From Metaphire vulgaris (Eukaryota; Annelida; Clitellata; Crassiclitellata; Megascolecidae), in contig CM030832.1 of NCBI GenBank assembly GCA_018105865.1, positions 27,110,586 to 27,174,585 of the forward strand: a stretch of 64,000 nucleotides of DNA, read 5' to 3'. The translations under genes and the position numbers were made by a program. A model generated the notes under the pieces. That model was not told the origin of the DNA. It ran no database searches and saw only the letters and a list, made by a program, of their open reading frames with translations. Within the stretch, counting starts at the first letter, position 1. Each line of letters opens with the position of its first letter. Of the stretch, positions 23,569 to 38,500 are shown piece by piece.

Positions 23569-24551
23569 ATGCTCGTATACTTCTGCATTGTATTGTGCTT
23601 TGCGCATTTTGTTCATCAAAGTCCTGTTCAAGTGACGAGAATTGTCGAAGAGCCGGAAACCGTCGTCAAAGGTAAGAACAAAGCTATCGTCAACACCCTC
23701 TCTTAAGCGTTCGTAAATAATTGGACAGATCCGATGGACAACAATGGCCTAACATCGGTTGTATTTTTATATATTTTTCAATATGATTCGGCAAAAAGTT
23801 GGCACATTTATTCACGTATTTTCTTCGGTCATGCTGCCTCTGAACGGTTTTGCGCGGATCCCATGGGCTACGACCGGTCCCAACCGGAATAGGGGGACCC
23901 TGACCTCGTCCTGTGCCACCTCCTTGGCTACTCCAATGCTATTCTTATCTGTTTGTTTGGCGTTTCTCTAAATTTTTAATTAAAGACTAGAGTTTTGTCT
24001 GTTTTCATAAAAGGCGATGGTTACATCCTTAAAGTCTTAAACGCACCAATTTCTTATTAAAGTACTGATTTCGGAATTTTTTAGCACAAATGTTGAATTT
24101 ATTTAGACCTACTAATTTTGAGTTCAAATATGATTTGCAAAAACTTAGGATCTTGATTTTGACGAACAACCGATGAATAAACGTGTTCGTAGTAGAGAGT
24201 GACCCGGGAACAACTTTTTGCCCCATCCTCACCCCACACCCAAACATTTCTCCTCGCCCCCACTTCATCCCCGCATTGCATCTTCCCGTCCCCGCTCCAT
24301 CCCCTCAGCATTTGTCCCCATCCCCTCCCTATCACCGCAAGAACACTTACACAGCGCCATCATTATTATTATTATTATTATTGTCAACCTGATAATATTG
24401 ATACTGTTACCGCGGTAAAACCGTAGTAATTGTCCCCGTCCCGGCGGTATTACCGCATGACAAGAACCTGTTACCGGGATAATACCGCATTTTTGGTCAA
24501 ATTTACTCCATTAGGCCTACGCGGTTACCGTGTCACTCTCTGGTTCGTAGA

Positions 24552-24600
<49 letters not shown>

Positions 24601-26583
24601 TAGTACATATATATATATATAGTACATTGAAACCACAGCATATATATATACACACTGTATATATATACTGTATATAAATATACTGTATCTATAATATTAA
24701 GATTCTTATCTGTATGTCTCTCTGTCTGGACGTTCTGATTGGTTGACTATTGGTAGACGGTTTAGACCGTTTAGTCCTTACGTCGCGATGCGTTGGTGGG
24801 CGAGCGTTGACTGTTGGTAGACCGTTTAGTCCTTACGTCGCGATGCGTTGGTGGGCGAGCGTTGACTATTGATAGACCGTTTAGACCGCTTAGTCCTTAC
24901 GTCGCGATGCGTTGGTGGACGATGTTCGAAGACGACGTTTGAGTTTAACAATTGTCCGTAGAACCGGTTTAGTCGAGTCATTGCAGCGTCAGAGGGCTGG
25001 GCGTGCGACGACGTTGCTATTGGTAACAATTGTTCGTAGCTTGAGGATCTTAACGTACATTTTAACGTACACAAAAAATACGTGTACAGCGTCACAAATG
25101 GCCACAGTTGCGTGATTTTAACGTACATAGGCCTAATTATTACGTGGCGCAGAGCTTGGCTAGGTGGCGATCATTGAAATGTTGTTCAGCATTAATTCAA
25201 TGATTGGGTATTAGGTATAGGTATTGGATTAGTATTATCCTGCACTGCGAGCGAAGCGAGCGCGAGCGAAGCGAGCATCGTTCTAGTATATATATATAGT
25301 ACATATATATACAGTATATATACAGTATATATATATACAGTGTGTATATATATATGCTGTGGTTTCAATAAAAAGTCGTCGAATCAGTCTAAATCGTCGT
25401 CTACAGATTGGACGTGGATAATTATCCACATCCAATCTGTAGACGATTAGAAGATGAGAAGATGAGAAGATGAGAAGATGAGAAGATGAGAAGATGAGAA
25501 GATGAGAAGATGAGAAGCGCTCACAAGAAGCTTTTCATAATTCCCACCTTTCATCGTTTACAAATGTTGCGGTCGACCTATTTCACAGCGAACAGGCATC
25601 GACTGAAACCAAGAATTTTGCCACGAAAGTTGAGTTTAATGGTGGAAGGTCAAAAGTCAAAACCGCAGATGAGTTCTTCAAGAGGTTGGTCCATTGTAAC
25701 ATTCGTCAACTGACCGTGCATGTTAACACATAGCCACATAAGAGAAGCAGACATCAACGCTTGGCAGACGTAGGTGCAGACGACTGCCGCACGAAAACGA
25801 CGCTTCAATAGAAGCTAACGGAGAAGGTTTCTCAAGCGAAGGTCGAGTACTAATTTCGAGGATACTGAGGATGATGTCTCCGCCTTGTCCTTACTCCTTG
25901 GTAACAACGCACGCAGAATATAATGGCCTGCGATGCACACTATTAGCATGATTAAGTGCGAAGGTGATTCGGATATCGTTAACGTCGGGTGTCCTCCTCT
26001 CCTTTTCTCCTCTCCTCTTCTGTTTCCTCTCCTCTCCTCTCCTCTCCTCTCCTCTCCTCTCCTCTCCTCTCTCCTCCTCTCCTCTCCTCTCCTCCTCTCC
26101 TCTCTCCTCTCCTCTCCTCTCCTCTCTCCCTCCTCTCCTCTCCTCTCCTCCTCTCCTCTCCTCTCTCTCCTCTCCTCCTCCCTCTCTCTCCTCTCCTCTC
26201 CTCTCCTCTCCTCCTCTCCTCTCCTCCTCTCCTCTCCCTCTCCTCTCCTCTCCTCCCTCTCCTCTCCTCTCCTCTCTCTCTCTCCTCTCCTCTCTCCTCT
26301 CCCTCCTCTCTCTCCTCTCTCTCTCCTCCTCCTCTCCTCTCCCTCCTCTCCTCTCCTCTCCTCTCCTCTCCCTCTCCTCTCCTCTCCTCTCCTCTCTCTC
26401 CTCTCTCCCTCTCCTCTCCTCTCCTCTCCTCTCCTCTCCTCTCCTCTCCTCTCTCTCTCCTCTCCTCTCTCCTCTCCTCTCCTCTCTCCTCTCCTCTCCT
26501 CTCCTCTCTCCTCCTCTCCTCTCCTCTCCTCTCCTCTCCTCTCCTCTCTCCTCCTCCTCCTCTCCTCTCCTCTCTCTCCTCTC

Positions 26584-26643
<60 letters not shown>

Positions 26644-29207
26644 TGACCAATTCTCTCAGCAGTTATAGTAACGACCGAAAGGAATTCATCTCAAAAGCTG
26701 ACACCTTTTCAAGGACAAGACGGCGATTAGCGTGTCGTTGCCCGGCTCTGAAATAGCAAATAGATAATTTTATGAAGCAATTATAGAAGGTGCAGACAGT
26801 TGCTCATTTGCTATAATTATTGGTCTGTCTGAAGGAAATTCCTCTGATGGAGCGACTATAAAACAAGGAGGTTTTCAGGTATTTCAAACATTCCCAGTGT
26901 GTGTTTGTGTCTGTGTGCTTGTGTGTGTGTGTGTATTTTTGTCGCAAAATAATTAAAAGTCAATTTAACGCGAAAAACAAATTGCTAATAATTATATTAG
27001 CATTTAATGCTACGCCGCAATTAGGCCTATGCAATGCATCCCTAAAGTGCGAAGTGCATAGTCACGCTGAACACGCAGCATTTCTATAAGAAGCGTTAAA
27101 GGATGCTATTATCTCCCTTAGTTAAGTTGATCTCACTCATAGACTGTGCTTATCGTTCCAATGCTTCCAATTATGCAGAGCATCAGAAGTCATGGCTGAC
27201 GTTTGAACATAATATGGAGTCCATGGGAGTCAAAGGATCAAAGGGAAGCCAAGCAGCCGAAGGAGTTTCCCTGCACAGCATTTGGTTTACCGCTTCGCAG
27301 TTAGAGCCACGGCATGAATCGACTGATAGATGAATGAACGTTTGAAGAAGAGTAAAAGAAAATCATATTTTATTCTCGTAAACTGGTGTTGCCTAATTCA
27401 GGGCTAATCGTATGGTTTCACTTCTTGCTTTCTTAACCATACAAATAGGAATCTTTGGCTCTGGGTAGGGAGAAGTGGGTCACGTGACGTGCGGCGGTGG
27501 CACCGCCTCTGGAAGTAATTTCGTGAAGTTCTGATGGAGAGAACGGGAACAAGAAGACCTTCGAGTGTCCAAACGCGGATACAGAGTCTAGACCGCTTAA
27601 TTCAATGCACGGGAAGAAAGATGAAGGCAGAACGAATTCCGTCTCATTCGACAATTACGTCCCTCGAAAATTTCAGGAATAGAATTAGATATAAAGACAA
27701 CACTTAGAAACAGACAGGCAGGCAGACAGACACACACAGACAAGACACATGACAGACAGACAGGATATTTGACGATCTAAATATTGATTTTATTTTCCAA
27801 TTAATTATGTCCCTATATGAGTATATAAGCGGTTGAGGTTGTTATTGGATGATTTAGCACTTGGAAGCGTTGCTGATGATTTCTTCTGGAATCCAATACA
27901 ACAGGTCGGAGGCTAAACTTAAGCCGCAATATGAACCCAATTGCACCGTCTACACCAGATGACGAAGCGTGGTTGAATTACAGGGCGTGGCCCCAGGCAG
28001 ACAGACAGACAGACAGACAGACACACACAGACAGACAGACAGACAGACACACAGACAGACACACAGACAGACACACAGACAGACACACAGACAGACACAG
28101 ACACACAGACAGACAGACACACACAGACACACACAGACAAGCAATGGAAATTTCGACATAATTTTAAAAAATAATGCTTTATTTTAGATAATGAGTGAGA
28201 AATTCGTAAATTCAGTGACGAAGTTTTACGTGTCTGAAGTTGAGAGGTCGAAGGGAACACAAATGCTGTACAATTGCGCCAATTTTCTTGTGCTGAGTGC
28301 TGCGTGGGCGTTGTCATGTGTTGCGTCTGGTTGCATTCCCCCACCCTTCATTATAAGCATAGACTCTCAGATATTATGGTAGATGGCCTAGTGACGCGAG
28401 TCATCGTCGTTGTCATCACCACTGCCACTGTCGTCTTCATCATATTTAGTTGATATGGCCGATGTTATCACTTTCTGCCACAATCCCCTTTTCTCCCAAA
28501 GGACAAGGCTTGTGCTTTGTTCAAACGAAGACGATCAAGGGATGTGAAAACTACGAAGCAACAATCATGGACGAAAGATGCAACGGAGACCTACAAGATG
28601 CTGACTTATAAAGTGGAAATCCCACGAGACAGGTTTTTCATTGGCACAATATACTGATACTCGCGATGGCATAATAAGACGTTATACATGTATATTCAAG
28701 AAGCGCCGTTGGAGATACGCGACCAGCAGTTATTAGTGCACAAGTAGAAGACAAATGGAACGAATTAGACGACAAGACAGTATCGCCTGTTACTAGTGCG
28801 AATTTTTTCATAAGTAAACAGAGCATTATTATCCTAGGATAGTGAATGATATATATGGATACTGGATAGATATTATTAAAGTTGTTTTACACATTGAGAT
28901 AACGTTGCAGACATGCAGTAGTTAATATGAGCTTCGTTGTAAAATTGTGTACTCCTAAAGGCGTTTAATAGTCGTAGACTCGAAGATATTAATGAGGAAA
29001 ATCATACTTTAAGAAAATCTCCAAACGGTTATTGGATTCGGCGCTTTCAACGCAGGAGACAGATGCTCCGAATCACTGAAACCTCTAACGATGACCCTGA
29101 ATCCATTGATTCGTCTTATTTAGAAGAGGATTTCACACGAGAGTCACTCTCATGCAGCATCGCTGGAATACTCAAGAGTGCGTTGGAGGGAGGGAAGCGA
29201 ATGATGG

Positions 29208-29262
<55 letters not shown>

Positions 29263-31494
29263 CAAAAGAAGGCAAGTGAAGCATTGTTTACGATGTTGAT
29301 ATGCGTCTGTCTGAATAACGTTCTGCGTTTGTAAGCTGTGTGTCTGTTTTGCGATTATTCCTGACATGTCCCGTAATTCAGTGCGGTTCGTTTGTGGCTG
29401 GTCTTCGTGTAAATACCCAAGGGATCCTGCGGGGAGGGGGAGGGGGAGGGAAAGGAGGGGTTACGGTAAGATCGTGCAACTGGATCGCACCTGGCGACTG
29501 ATATTGAAAACAGATCGCTTGAGAATGAGTTCCAGTCCATCTGCCATCGCCTCTCTCTCTCTCTCTCTCTGTCTGTCTCTCTGTCTCTCTCTCTCTCTCT
29601 CTCTCCTTCCATTACCCGTCGTCCTTCTGCTTATTATGTTTCAGCTGAGCCTGACCTTGACCTGCTCCGACTCATTGGATATCGGTTCCAGTTTAACCAG
29701 GGCCGGATGGTGACGAGTCCAACCGGGCGTCAGGCCTTCCACTTCGACCGCCGGCGGATGCGCTATCGGCTGCCGTCCCGCGTCCTCGTCCGCCCGCTCC
29801 AGTCGTCATTTGCCCTCGTCACCCGCATGAGACCGGATCTCGGGTCGCGCGGCTTCGTTCTTGCAGCTCCAGACCAACATTCAGGAATTGTCAAGTTCGG
29901 CCTTGAACTTCGGTCTTCCGCGTCCTTGAAAGATCACGTGGACTTTGTCCTTTCCCTTCCGTCGTCCGTCAACGTCACGTTCTCTGGATTCCGCGCGGAC
30001 GCAATAGAAGAGCGCTGGACGGACATGACGTACTTGATTGACGACGACGCAGTGACGCTTTTCGTCAACGGCACTGTGCGTGACAGAGTGACGATCAAGA
30101 ACGGAAAGAGCGTGACAAAATCAGCGGGCATTCTGCAGGACACGGTGCTGACGATCGCACCTGGAGAATTCGACAACAGCTTCCAGGTATAGCTGACGCC
30201 GCCCATCTTTTGATCTCTGTTGATAAGTGCACAGGTAAGCTTCGTCTCTGTTCGAGGCTGAATCGGATCCTGGCGAACTGGGCGAAGTCTTTCGTATACA
30301 CTGGGCGGGTCTTAAACTACAGGAACTGAAGAGTGCAGAAATAGACAAGTTTCTCGCTAATACTGAATACTCATCTTTGAGTTGATTTTCTTTGAAGGGT
30401 TCAATTGAAACACTGAAGATAAGCAACAGTCTGGATGACGTCATTCCACACCACTACAGAATCTCCCAGGTAAGAAGAAGGATGGAGAGAAGGGGGAAGC
30501 AGCGAAAACCTGCTGTTCTGTTTATTAATTAATAGCGTTTATCTGAGCCACACGAATGTGGATTGAATGACAGAGATTATTTATTCTTCGAAGAAACGGT
30601 TTCGTAATATTAGAATTCTGAGTAACTATAGCCACTCACATGCATGACAAAACTGTCTGTGACATTATCTCCCTCTCACCCTCTCTGTCTGTCTGAGCTC
30701 AAATAGTTTAAGCAAAATACACATCGAAGACAAAATTTGTGCATCACAGATGAGGCGTATATTTAAAATCTAACCTTAAACTTCTATAGCGCCACTTCAT
30801 AATGCACAGAAGCATCAGCCAATGGCACATCAGATCAAAATCATTCAAGATCCAGGTCAAATCCAGGATACCCAGCTGGACAAACAAATGCCATGCAGTC
30901 TATGGCCATGTTATAAAGAAGAGGTGTTAACCTTGTTCTAAAAATCTGTAATGAATTTGCAATGCGCACATGAGGCTGAGGAAATGGGTTCCAGAGTTTG
31001 GGGGCGGTCACTGAGAAAGCACGAGAACCAAGAACTGTCCGAGTGTGGGAGATGGAGAGAACTATTGCAGACGAGGATCTGCATGATCGAGTATTTGTTT
31101 GTTTGTACAGAAAGATTTGAAAGTTCCTTGTAATAAAGTGCTTTGTATACCTGAAGACAGATGTTAAAGTCTATTCTTTCTTTAATTGGAAGCCAGTGCA
31201 TGGAGATCCTTACGAACTGGGGTTATATTCTCGCGTTTTTGGTTTTTTTTAAACTACCCGAGCCAGTGAATTTTGAACTCGTTGGAGTTTAGTCAGGTTG
31301 GATCTAGAGATGCCAAAGAGAAGGGAGTTGCAGTAATCAAGGGATTTAAGACGGCTAGACACTAAGGCATTTGCCAAGAGCATTAATGCAGGTTTATTTA
31401 GAAATTCCCTAATACAATACAAATTACGAAGGTGGTAGTGAGCTACTTTACAGATGCTATTTGTATTTGTATGAATCGTGAAAGAAAGTGTGGA

Positions 31495-31550
<56 letters not shown>

Positions 31551-31760
31551 TTTATTTATTTATAGTATATTTGTTAATATTAGGCAAAGCAGGAGGTTTG
31601 TGCAGTGAAGGGTTTATCATTGTATTGTGTCGTCGTTATCATTTTAGCCAGCTGCTCTTCCTGGCAGCGGTGAAGATGAACATGCTGTTGTTGATTCTGA
31701 TTCAGACTCTCGAGTAAGAAGATTTCGATTTATTTCTAAACGGTTGCTCTTGTTATGTCT

Positions 31761-31800
<40 letters not shown>

Positions 31801-34800
31801 CAGGGACGTCATTTGGGGGGCAGGGGGGCATTTGTCCCCCTGATTTTGAGGGAAAAAATTTTTTTGCCAATGTTTGTGTTATTTTAGAGTTTACACGCCC
31901 TAAAGGAGTGCTTGATGATGTTAAGTAACCGTGAAAATTGGCTGAGAAGCAAAAAAAGGTCGTCAGCTTTTTCGCAAACTTGTATTTTGTCAGGTCGAAA
32001 GTGTTTTGCCCCCTCCCTGAAAAACAGTGAAATGACGTCTCTGATGATGATGACGACGACTATTACTAGTTTCCTATTAACAGACATTATGTTAATTGTT
32101 GTCGGGTTGTCGTTGTACAGCGGACAAAATCGATGAAAATGACGAGAGCGAATATTGTGCTGTAAGTCTGTTGTCTCTAAATGGTTGTCAAATGAATTGG
32201 TTGGTTTGTTTAGGGAAAAATGACGACGCTGATGATGATGACGACGACGACGAGAGACAAGTGGATGAAGATGATGAAGACGACGATTACGAAAGAAAGA
32301 AACATCGCAAGACAGACGACGATCAGCTAAAGATAAAGAGCGATGAAGAAGGAAGCGATGACGTCACGGATGAGGAGAGAGGCGATGACGACGAAGATGC
32401 CACGTCTACGTCACGTGATGTTCACGCGAAGAAGCGAACGCCAACGAAAAGCGCTAACGAAGACGACGGCAAAGAAGAAGAAATCGGTGAAGATGACGTC
32501 ACTAGGGAAGAAAAAGATGAGGATGACGAAGGAGACGAGGGGGATGACGTCACCAGTGAAGAAACAGATGATGATGCGTCATCTTCATCAGAAGAAAGAG
32601 AAATAACAAAGGAATCGATAGAAGGTCTGTGTATTTATTTATGAGTCATTCTGGTTTCTGTCTTTTTTAAATAACTAATTTATTTGTTTAGGGGTTGTCC
32701 ATTAATTACGTCAACAATAATTTTTGGGCAATTTTTGACCCCTGCCCTTGTCAACAACTGTCAAACTTTCAATGACCCCCTATAATTATGTCAAAAACTT
32801 TTGATTTAGATCAGTGACTTATCCCCCTAAACAGTTTAGAATGCTATTATTCTTGCGGTGATGACCTTTTCCCCTTTTTGCTCACCAAGTGTCAAAATGT
32901 AGTGTGGTGATGACCACCTTTTGTGCTTGTCAGGCCTTTTCCCTTTGTGTAGTACTGAGAAATTAGAGTTTATAAATAGCCCTGGGAGGACCTTCAGAGT
33001 CGCCTTCGTAGTCATCATCATCATCTGCCATCCTCGTGACTAGTAAGTAGATCAACTAGTTAAGTCGTTGTGTGCATATTAATCATTAGCTGTCAGTAAC
33101 TCTAAATCCTAAAGACATAAAATCATTGCTGCTCTCCCTTCATTCGCCCAGCCTAAATGTTCATCATGAGCCTGTTTAGTCGATTGGTTAAGCTTATCTA
33201 TAGTAACTATACTGGTCAGTGGTTACTAGGCAACGGCACCTTGGACGCGCTCTGCTGATAGTCGCGCGGGCAGCACTACGAACATTAACAGCATCAGTGG
33301 CGGATTTAACACGGTACAACTGGTACATCGGTACCAGGACCTACCTACATAATGAAATTATAGGGAGCCCACCTTTTCCATTAGCAATATATTTATTTAG
33401 TGATTAAACAATTATTTTATATTATTATTATTATTTTATGAATATGATCTTTCTTTTTGGTTTACGTAGAACTATTTGTCACGCACGCAACGCCCTGAAA
33501 AATGATGACAAGCAAAAAGCCAAAAAAGTAACTTTTCCGTCGAAAGTTCTCCGAAATTTTGACAAAAAGAAAAGTGATTAACAGAATTTGTCCGGTACCG
33601 GGGCCCAAAAATGTAAATCCTCCACTGAACAGCAACATCTGAAAGAGGGAGAGCGTTACGTGTACCGCGATCCAGCTAAGTGATTATCATACTCAGTTGT
33701 TATTATCAATAGTTCCCCTCAGCAGTGGACGGACCACAGACCCGTTCACTACTCTTGTAATAAATAGTATTCCATGAAATTCCTATTTTCTGTTTATCTA
33801 TAAAAAAATGAAATTGCTGACGCCAACTTCTCTTGACCCCTACCCTCTCCCTGTCAAGTTCAGCAACTGCCAAACTTTTTCAGACCCCTCCCCTATTTTG
33901 TTGACGTAATTAATGGACAGCCCTTATTTACCAATCAATTTAAAATCTGAAGATCTGTGGAATGAAATGATTCGAACTATTCGTTTTCAGTCGTTGACTC
34001 AACTGGATCAGAGTCAGCTGGACTCGAAGGGTCTGGAGAACCAGTCTCCGGTCTCAAAATAGACGATAGCCAGGAAAGGGACAAAGACGACGACCACGAT
34101 AAAGATACGGAAGACGATCGCAGAGCTAAGGACAAAGATAGGAGCGAAGGAGGGGGAGGAGGAGGAGGAGGAGGAGGAGAAGAAGGCAAGGATTTTCTTA
34201 AGGTAATGAAAAAATTTCAAAATTTTCTTTTCTTACAAATTTCCTTCAAATTTTAAATATCTTTAGCAATTCATTCGAGTTTTAATCACGTGACAGTTTA
34301 CGTACCTCGTCGTCAACAAACTTTTCAAATTGTATAGTAAAGTAAAGTAAAGTAAAATCTCGTGGATTTCTATAGCGCCTTGGAAAGCAGCACAAACAGT
34401 AGCTGCTTATTCTTAGGCGCTCAGCCTCTCTTAAAATAGCCATAGGAAAGGTGTGGGATCAGCCAGGCAATGGTCAATATCCGAAGGGCAGTGAGGCTAG
34501 GTTGTTACAGCTATGGCGGAAATGATTTAAGAAACAGGAAGGATTTAAGCTTAGACCTGAAGACTTGAGGAGATAGTGCGGGAATTATAGGAAATGAGGA
34601 ATCAGATTTTATTGTTTTAAAGTGTCCAAGTGTGCGAAGGGAAGCTGGGATCGAGTTCCAGAGTTCAGGTGCAGCATATGAGAAGGCACGGTTGCAAATT
34701 TTCAGGGATGACTGATTTAGCGGGCGTGACAGAGTGAGATGAGATGACGAGCGTGTGGGTCGAGGAGGCTGAGGGGTTAATAGTGATCTAAGGTAGACAG

Positions 34801-35469
34801 GTTTTGATGACTGAAGTGAGCTATGTGTAAGTGTTATTATCTTATATTGGATACGTTCAGTTATTTTAAGCCAATGTAATGATTTTAGTATGGGTGAAAT
34901 ATGGGAGAATTTAGGTGACATAGTAACAGCACGAGCTAAAGCATTTTGTATTGATTGCAATTTGTTGATGGAGGCTTTGGGAAGGTTATAGTAGAGGAGT
35001 TACAGTAATCTAATTTGGAGTGGACTATAGAGGTGGCGATTGTGGACGCAGTCTTAATATCAAGACAAGGACGTAGGCGACGAAGGTCACGAATATGAAT
35101 AAAGCAGGCTTTAGAAAGTTGGGAGATTTGTGATTCGAAGTTTAGAAAAGAGTCAAATCTGAATCCGAGATTTCTAGCAGTTGGAACAGGGATTATTGTG
35201 GTGTCAGGAGCTAAAACTAGTCTAGGATTGTCAATCTTCTTGAGTTGTTGGGGTAGTCCGACCAAAAGGAACTCTGTCTTAGATGTATAGCGCATCTACT
35301 TGTAATTCATAAAGCGACAGTGTACTATGTATAGACCCATTGGATTTTATTAGCTTGAGTTCTGCGTTCTTTTTTTTTTCGTCGTGCCTAGCTGGTCATG
35401 TTGTCGTCGCTATGTCACCAAATACTAGACGCAAGACGAATCGTCATGATGATGATGATGATGATGATG

Positions 35470-35543
<74 letters not shown>

Positions 35544-38500
35544 CTACATCTGGCGAATGTTTGTTTAAAAGAATCTTCTAAGTTTGATTATCACTATTGT
35601 CAACACTCCCGTGACCGAGAAAGTCATCGAACACAGAACCGCCGTCAACGCATGATGCCGATTTCGGTTGAAATTCCGAGAACGTCCCATGGAAGGCTAC
35701 AGCGTTGAATCGTTGAATGGTCACTGAAATCAACTGCAGTAAGAATGACGTTTCTCTGTGATCACCTGACAGCTGCGACAAGAGACGGCCGATTCGTCTG
35801 ATGAAAGTTAGACCCTCTACGTTTATAGGGCCTAGCGTTTCGAACGCCAACGGAACGAATGCGTAGTTTGGTAGTGCATTGACGTACTTGTCGATTTTTC
35901 TTGTGGCAGCTATTTCCGATGGGCCGCCTGGAGATTGAGCAGCCACGGCTCTGTATGAGCTTGCCAGGGTGTCGATGACTGTTACATCCCAAGTTAGACA
36001 TTTTCCGTTCTCCCACGGGATGAGAGTTTGGCCGTCAGGACGTTTGCCATCGGAACGAGTCAATCCGACCGGTTCTTTCCTGGAAGGGATGCCAGCTTCG
36101 GAAAGCGCGCGCCAGATGACGTCGTTTAAGGCGGCGTGTCTGGCTATTCGGCCCGGACCCAGTCGGCATGATAGGCCGTGAGATCCATCGGAGGTCATCG
36201 GCGTTCCACAGCAGCAGAGGTGCGGTGCGCATAGGTCCACTCCTAGGCGTAAGCCAGTCGCTATCCGAATTGCTTCATCGTCGAGTCTCAAGCCTAGGGC
36301 TGTGATGGGGAGGCAGAACAGCCAATCTCCTGAATGCGGCGTGGTGATGGCGTTGAGTCTGGCTTGATGGAAGTCCGAGGTGATGGTGGATTTTAAGTGG
36401 AGAATGTCTCTCTCGACCAACGGACGATCCCAGGCTGATTGTTTGCGAAGGTTTTCGCCCGCGACAATGTCTGGCTCATTGCATTCTAAAGACCAGCGTG
36501 TCATTGCGGCGTTCAAGTGAGCGTCCTCAGGAATTGCCGTGTTGGCGAGGATGGAAGTCTGGAGCCTGGCGGTACCTGCAGCTGAAGCCAAAAAGGCAGG
36601 AAGTGCTAGCGAGGTTGACCGTCGGATGCCCAAGCCTCCGTCTCTGATTGGGAATGTAGCCTGGAGCCAGTGTTCGGCTGAAAGATTCAGGTTTAGGACT
36701 TGTGATAGACCTGTTCGCAGTAGTTCGTCGAATTGGATGAAGGTTGGGTGGTCCATGCACGGAGCGCAGCGAAGAGTGTACAGCATCCGTGACGAGTTGA
36801 TGGAGCAGCGAAGTAGGGTGAGGGCATCGTGTCTCGGCAGGTCCTTGATCCGTGAGATCCCTAGAGCCAGTTCGTCTCGGCGGTATTCGAGGCATCGAGA
36901 GAGAGCGATTCCGGTGGACAGTGGCGCCCCGAGGAGACAGGCCTCGTTTCGAGGGACCGGTAAGAACTGGCTTAGGATCCCTGGTAGAGATGAGTCGGTG
37001 TTTGAAATGATTTCGCATTTATTGACGTTCAGCGAAAGGCCAATTTTGCTGGCCTCATCAGACAAGATTTCAACGTCACGTGCTGCCTCTTGAATTGTAC
37101 CTCCGATGGTGAGATCGTCTAGAAATCCAATACGCAGTTCTGAAGAGAGACTTTCTAGTAATGGCTGGATGGTCATACAGAACAAGAAAGGTCCCAACGG
37201 GTCTCCTTGCTGGGCGCCCGACTGCGACAGTAATTTGTACTGGCCGAACTTGAGTGTTGACGCTTCGGCGTATGCAGCATGGCAGTACGGGTAGATCGAT
37301 GGCGTGGCGGATAGGACAGCCGTTAGCATTGCCGAGCGACTGAGGCTGTTAAATGCATTTGTGAAGTCCAGTTTCACTAGCACCGAGTCCGGACCCAAGG
37401 CGTCTAGGAAGCGTCTGGCTGAGTGGACGGCTGCTTCACATCCGCCTGGTGTGCCGATGCCGAGCTGGAGAGGAGCTAGCCTATCGACCACTTGCGAAAT
37501 CGCGAACGAATTCGCACATTTCGAGGCTAGACGTCGCCAGTAGTATCCGATGGCGATTGGCCGGAGACCGCCGGTTTTCTTTCTCAAAGCCAACAGATTG
37601 CCTCCGAAGAGCACAGGTTCTGCGTTCTATTTCTATAGCGCCGTTAATCATCTGTGCTTTCTGGTGTCTGTGTGATATATACTGGGCTTTAAGAAGCGCT
37701 CTGCAGCTGAGAATCAGATTGTTTTGCTGTTTTCGAGGGCGAAGGACTCCACCTAGTTCTTCCCACTGCGTTCATCTTGACGTCAAAAGGGGAGTCAGGT
37801 GACGTCAAAGGAGGACGCGATGACGCCGACGACCATACACCTGGATCCCAGTTACCTGCCTCTGAGATCCAGAAGACGAAACTGACAGGCGAGGAAGCCT
37901 TAATCGCAGCCTCGCAGGGAGAAGTCGTCTCTCTCTCATTCACTCACTCACTCACTCACTCACTCACTCACTCACTCACTCACTCACTCACTCACTCACT
38001 CACTCACTCACTCACTCACTCACTCACTCACTCACTACCCTGATCGAAATATTTCGCTCATATTATCTCAGTGACTTTGATATTTATTTCTACCATTTTC
38101 ACTATTTTATTGGTTAGGCCTAATTCTTTCCGTCGAATCTTCGTTATTGTTTACATCGTCATCTTTGCGTTTCCATCTTTCGATCAACAGAAATAAAAGA
38201 AGAACGAGAAGAAGAACGAGAAGAAGAACGAGAAGAAGAACGAGAAGAAGAACGAGAAGAAGAACGAGAAGAAGAACGAGAAGAAGAACGAGAAGAAGGA
38301 GGAGAAGGTGAGGGAGGAGAAGAAGGAGAAGGTGAGGAAGGAGAAGAAGAAGGAGACGGAGGAGAAGAAAGAGAAGGTGGGAAAGGAGAAGGAGGAGAGG
38401 AAGGAAAACGAGACGAAAGAGAAGGAGAAGGAGAGGAAGAAGGAGAAGGAGGAGAGGAAGGAAAACGAGACGAAAGAGAAGGAGAAGGAGAGGAAGAAGG

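Noticed and set aside
25815..26756. Overlapping 220-275 codon frames of R/E/G or S/L/P
   Set aside because: They are translations of the CCTCT/CT repeat in several frames at once, with no splice or family support.
27919..28344. Cys/Val-rich and Thr/Asp/Arg-rich frames
   Set aside because: They are products of the ACAG microsatellite on either strand.
37777..38043. Frame continuing into repeated THSL
   Set aside because: The exon ends at about 37926 with a GT donor. The rest is the CACT microsatellite in the intron.
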